From: Bacteroides sp. CAG:1076
Lineage (GTDB): Bacteria > Bacteroidota > Bacteroidia > Bacteroidales > Bacteroidaceae
Direction: 5' to 3'
NCBI GenBank assembly: GCA_000436795.1
Contig: HF993199.1
Location: 1-8,360 of the forward strand
DNA length: 8,360 nucleotides
Every line of letters begins with the position of its first letter. Within the stretch, counting starts at the first letter, position 1. Position numbers and translations under genes: made by a program. This document shows, piece by piece, positions 6,653 through 8,360 of the stretch. The notes under the pieces were generated by a model. That model was not told where the DNA came from. It searched no databases and saw only the letters and a program-made list of their open reading frames with translations.

Positions 6653-8215
6653 ATGGCAGCAGAACAGCGCCCAAGAATTTTGTATTTTAAAGAATACCTT
6701 CCAACCTCGTTGTGTGTATTTCTTTCCATGTTTTTTGCATTGGTCTTTCAGTTCAACGGGGGAGTGTTTCTTCCCACTTCAGTGCAGATGTCAAGTGCAC
6801 TGGGGTGTCTTAAGGAAGATGTTATGATGGCAGGATATGCTTCCTTTATTGGGATGACGCTTATTTTTCCTATCCTGTTTCGTCTGAAGTTTCGTTTTAC
6901 TACCCGCCGTATCTTTTTGACAGTATGCCCGGTACTTATCTGTTGTAATCTGGTGACAATGCATGCCGAAAACATATTTGTACTGGTCGTGACGTGTTTT
7001 ATCTCAGGATTTTTCCGTATGTGGGGTACCTTTGAGTGCTTCTCGAATATTCGTTTGAGTGTAACCCCTTCGGGAAATTTTTCTGTTTTCTATCCGGTTA
7101 TTTATATTATTGTTCTTGAAAGTATCCAGCTTTCCGGGCTTGTAGCTACGCACATCAGCGACTGGGCGAACTGGCAGTACATGCACTGGCTGGTCATTGG
7201 TCTGCTGGCTATGGTATGGTTTTTCGTATACTTTCTGACTCGTCCTTTCCGTCCCGGGAAAAAATTGCCTTTATACGGTATAGACTGGTTAGGAGGTATT
7301 CTGTGGGGAGTTGTATTGTTTTCCATCGTGTTTGTCTGTATCTACGGCGAATATTACGACTGGCTGGACAGTTCACTGATTCGCGCTTGTATTGTGCTGG
7401 CAGTGGTGTCGATACTGATAAATATCAACCGCATGACTACCCTTCGTCATCCTTATATAGACCCTCACGTATTCAAGTACCGTCATTTCCCGACCATTCT
7501 TTTTCTTTTTCTGATGCTATGTCTGTTTCTTACGACCTCATCCGTTTTGCAGGAAATGTTTATGAGCTCCATCCTGAAGTACGATACATTGAATGCTGTA
7601 TCCATCAACTGGTGTGTGTTTATCGGCATATTGGCTGGTGCGGGAGTCGTTTTTTACCGTCAGGTTGTTCTGCGGAAAGGATATAAACTGCTGATAACCG
7701 TTGGCTTTATATTAATAGTAGTCTATCAGTATTACATGTATTTTCTGATTGATCCCAATCTGAATATAGAGAGTTTTTACATACCTAATTTCTTGAAAGG
7801 GTTAGGGCATGGGATACTTTATATTTCACTGACTATTTATGTAGCCAAGACAGTTCCATTCAAGCATTTCTTTCAGGGACTGTGCGTGTTGAGCTTTATT
7901 CGTACCAGTATTGCCACGCCATTAGGCACAGCTATCCTGAACCGCTGGCTCAAATATATGCAGCAGGATAATATCGGCTTGTTAAGCCGTAAAATGGATT
8001 TGGTAAAAGAATGGATGCCCGATGTATCTATCCAGCAACTTTATGCCGAAGTAACCCGTCAGACTCTTTTGACGAGCCTGAAAGAGTTGTTTGGCGCAGT
8101 GTGTATTGTCGGAACTATCTTTTTGTTCTTCTTGCTTAGTCAGAAGTTCTGGAGAAAATTTTTGAGACTGTTGCGGAGAAACTATCCCCGATATGCCCGT
8201 TATCTGGGGCGCTAA
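6653..8215 (+). CDS. EmrB-like MFS transporter (DHA2 family), inner-membrane pump
   Basis: This 520-residue, very hydrophobic protein has about 13-14 predicted membrane segments (for example about 18-40, 58-76, 86-103, 107-126, 145-165, 178-196, 212-231, 241-257, 280-298, 318-335, 345-365, 380-399, 405-425, 478-496). That size and count fit 14-segment DHA2 drug:H+ antiporters. It should be the energised subunit exporting an unknown compound through the adaptor and channel encoded just upstream. The usual family motifs are poorly kept. The loop after segment 2 reads FRLKFRFTTRRIFL (76-89) instead of a canonical GxLaDrxGrrxxl motif A. Segment 5 (LESIQLSGLVATHISDWANW, 155-174) lacks the GPxxGG antiporter motif, although the following WQYMHW (174-179) sits where EmrB-type proteins have WRWIF. 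The C-terminal tail is arginine-rich (497-520). Identification therefore rests on topology, length and the EmrA/TolC neighbours more than on motifs. It is the last gene of the operon. Confidence 0.87.
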   Translation: MAAEQRPRILYFKEYLPTSLCVFLSMFFALVFQFNGGVFLPTSVQMSSALGCLKEDVMMAGYASFIGMTLIFPILFRLKFRFTTRRIFLTVCPVLICCNLVTMHAENIFVLVVTCFISGFFRMWGTFECFSNIRLSVTPSGNFSVFYPVIYIIVLESIQLSGLVATHISDWANWQYMHWLVIGLLAMVWFFVYFLTRPFRPGKKLPLYGIDWLGGILWGVVLFSIVFVCIYGEYYDWLDSSLIRACIVLAVVSILININRMTTLRHPYIDPHVFKYRHFPTILFLFLMLCLFLTTSSVLQEMFMSSILKYDTLNAVSINWCVFIGILAGAGVVFYRQVVLRKGYKLLITVGFILIVVYQYYMYFLIDPNLNIESFYIPNFLKGLGHGILYISLTIYVAKTVPFKHFFQGLCVLSFIRTSIATPLGTAILNRWLKYMQQDNIGLLSRKMDLVKEWMPDVSIQQLYAEVTRQTLLTSLKELFGAVCIVGTIFLFFLLSQKFWRKFLRLLRRNYPRYARYLGR

Positions 8216-8251
8216 CAGACTTGTTTGTGCGGTTGGTGAAGTGTATAGGCA

Positions 8252-8272
8252 GGCAGAAAGTTATTTTCTGCC
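8252..8272. terminator. Hairpin after the efflux operon, possible terminator
   Basis: GGCAGAAA (8252-8259) pairs perfectly with TTTCTGCC (8265-8272) around a five-base loop. It starts 36 bases after the transporter stop and overlaps the last codons of the convergent minus-strand gene. No T run follows on either strand, so it is not a classical intrinsic terminator, but its place between convergent genes suggests a shared 3' end structure. Confidence 0.4.
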
Positions 8273-8360
8273 GAAATCTGCCGGTACTTCTCCCCATAAA
8301 TCAGTTTCCCATTTGCGCAGTGGAGTAGTATACTGATTCTCATTCAGCCATTTCTCTGCA
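8261..8360 (-). CDS. C-terminal end of an unrecognised convergent gene
   Basis: Read on the minus strand, a frame is open from the window edge (8359) for 32 codons to TAA at 8263-8261. It contains WLNENQYTTPLRKWETDL and then WGEVPADFGRK at the end. The composition (three Trp, mixed charged and polar residues) looks like real protein rather than noise, and the convergent layout with the efflux operon is sensible. I do not recognise the family from this fragment. The gene continues beyond the window; its stop codon falls in the loop of the hairpin described at 8252-8272. Confidence 0.6.
   Translation of the reverse strand, partial: AEKWLNENQYTTPLRKWETDLWGEVPADFGRK

Noticed and set aside
7216..7686. 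Plus-strand frame of 156 codons inside the transporter gene
   Set aside because: It is a frame-shifted reading of the membrane protein with an unstructured Ser/Arg-rich translation and no initiation signal.

Overview
The window looks like chromosomal DNA of a Bacteroidota gut commensal (Bacteroides/Phocaeicola type). Three things point there: the encoded proteins resemble that lineage, Shine-Dalgarno sequences are mostly absent, and three promoter candidates fit the Bacteroides sigma consensus (TTTG at -33, TAnnTTTG at -7). This is an assignment by reading, not by a database search. Most of the window looks like ordinary core and accessory metabolism and transport. I see no phage, insertion sequence, CRISPR array, tRNA or rRNA.

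Left part (1-1237, plus strand): the last 116 codons of ATP-dependent phosphoenolpyruvate carboxykinase (pckA), closed by a strong intrinsic terminator, then a gene for a nitroreductase-family protein with a lipoprotein signal. Middle part (1257-4069, minus strand): a long perfect hairpin terminator lies between convergent genes. Beyond it come an LTA-synthase-like membrane sulfatase-fold transferase with its own promoter, and an AraC-family regulator.

Right part (4070-8215): the AraC gene is divergent from a compact three-gene operon encoding a TolC-type outer-membrane channel, an EmrA/HlyD-type periplasmic adaptor and an EmrB-like (DHA2) major facilitator transporter. Together these should form a tripartite pump spanning the cell envelope, with AraC as the likely local regulator. 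Two candidate promoters face away from each other in the intergenic region with interleaved -33 parts, and a perfect inverted repeat sits at the predicted start of the efflux transcript. The last 100 bases hold the 3' end of an unrecognised convergent minus-strand gene.

The most notable points are the regulatory layout of the araC/efflux intergenic region, the transporter lacking the textbook family motifs, the lipid-anchored nitroreductase, and an LTA-synthase-fold enzyme in a Gram-negative cell with no known lipoteichoic acid. I did not find a convincing wholly new system.
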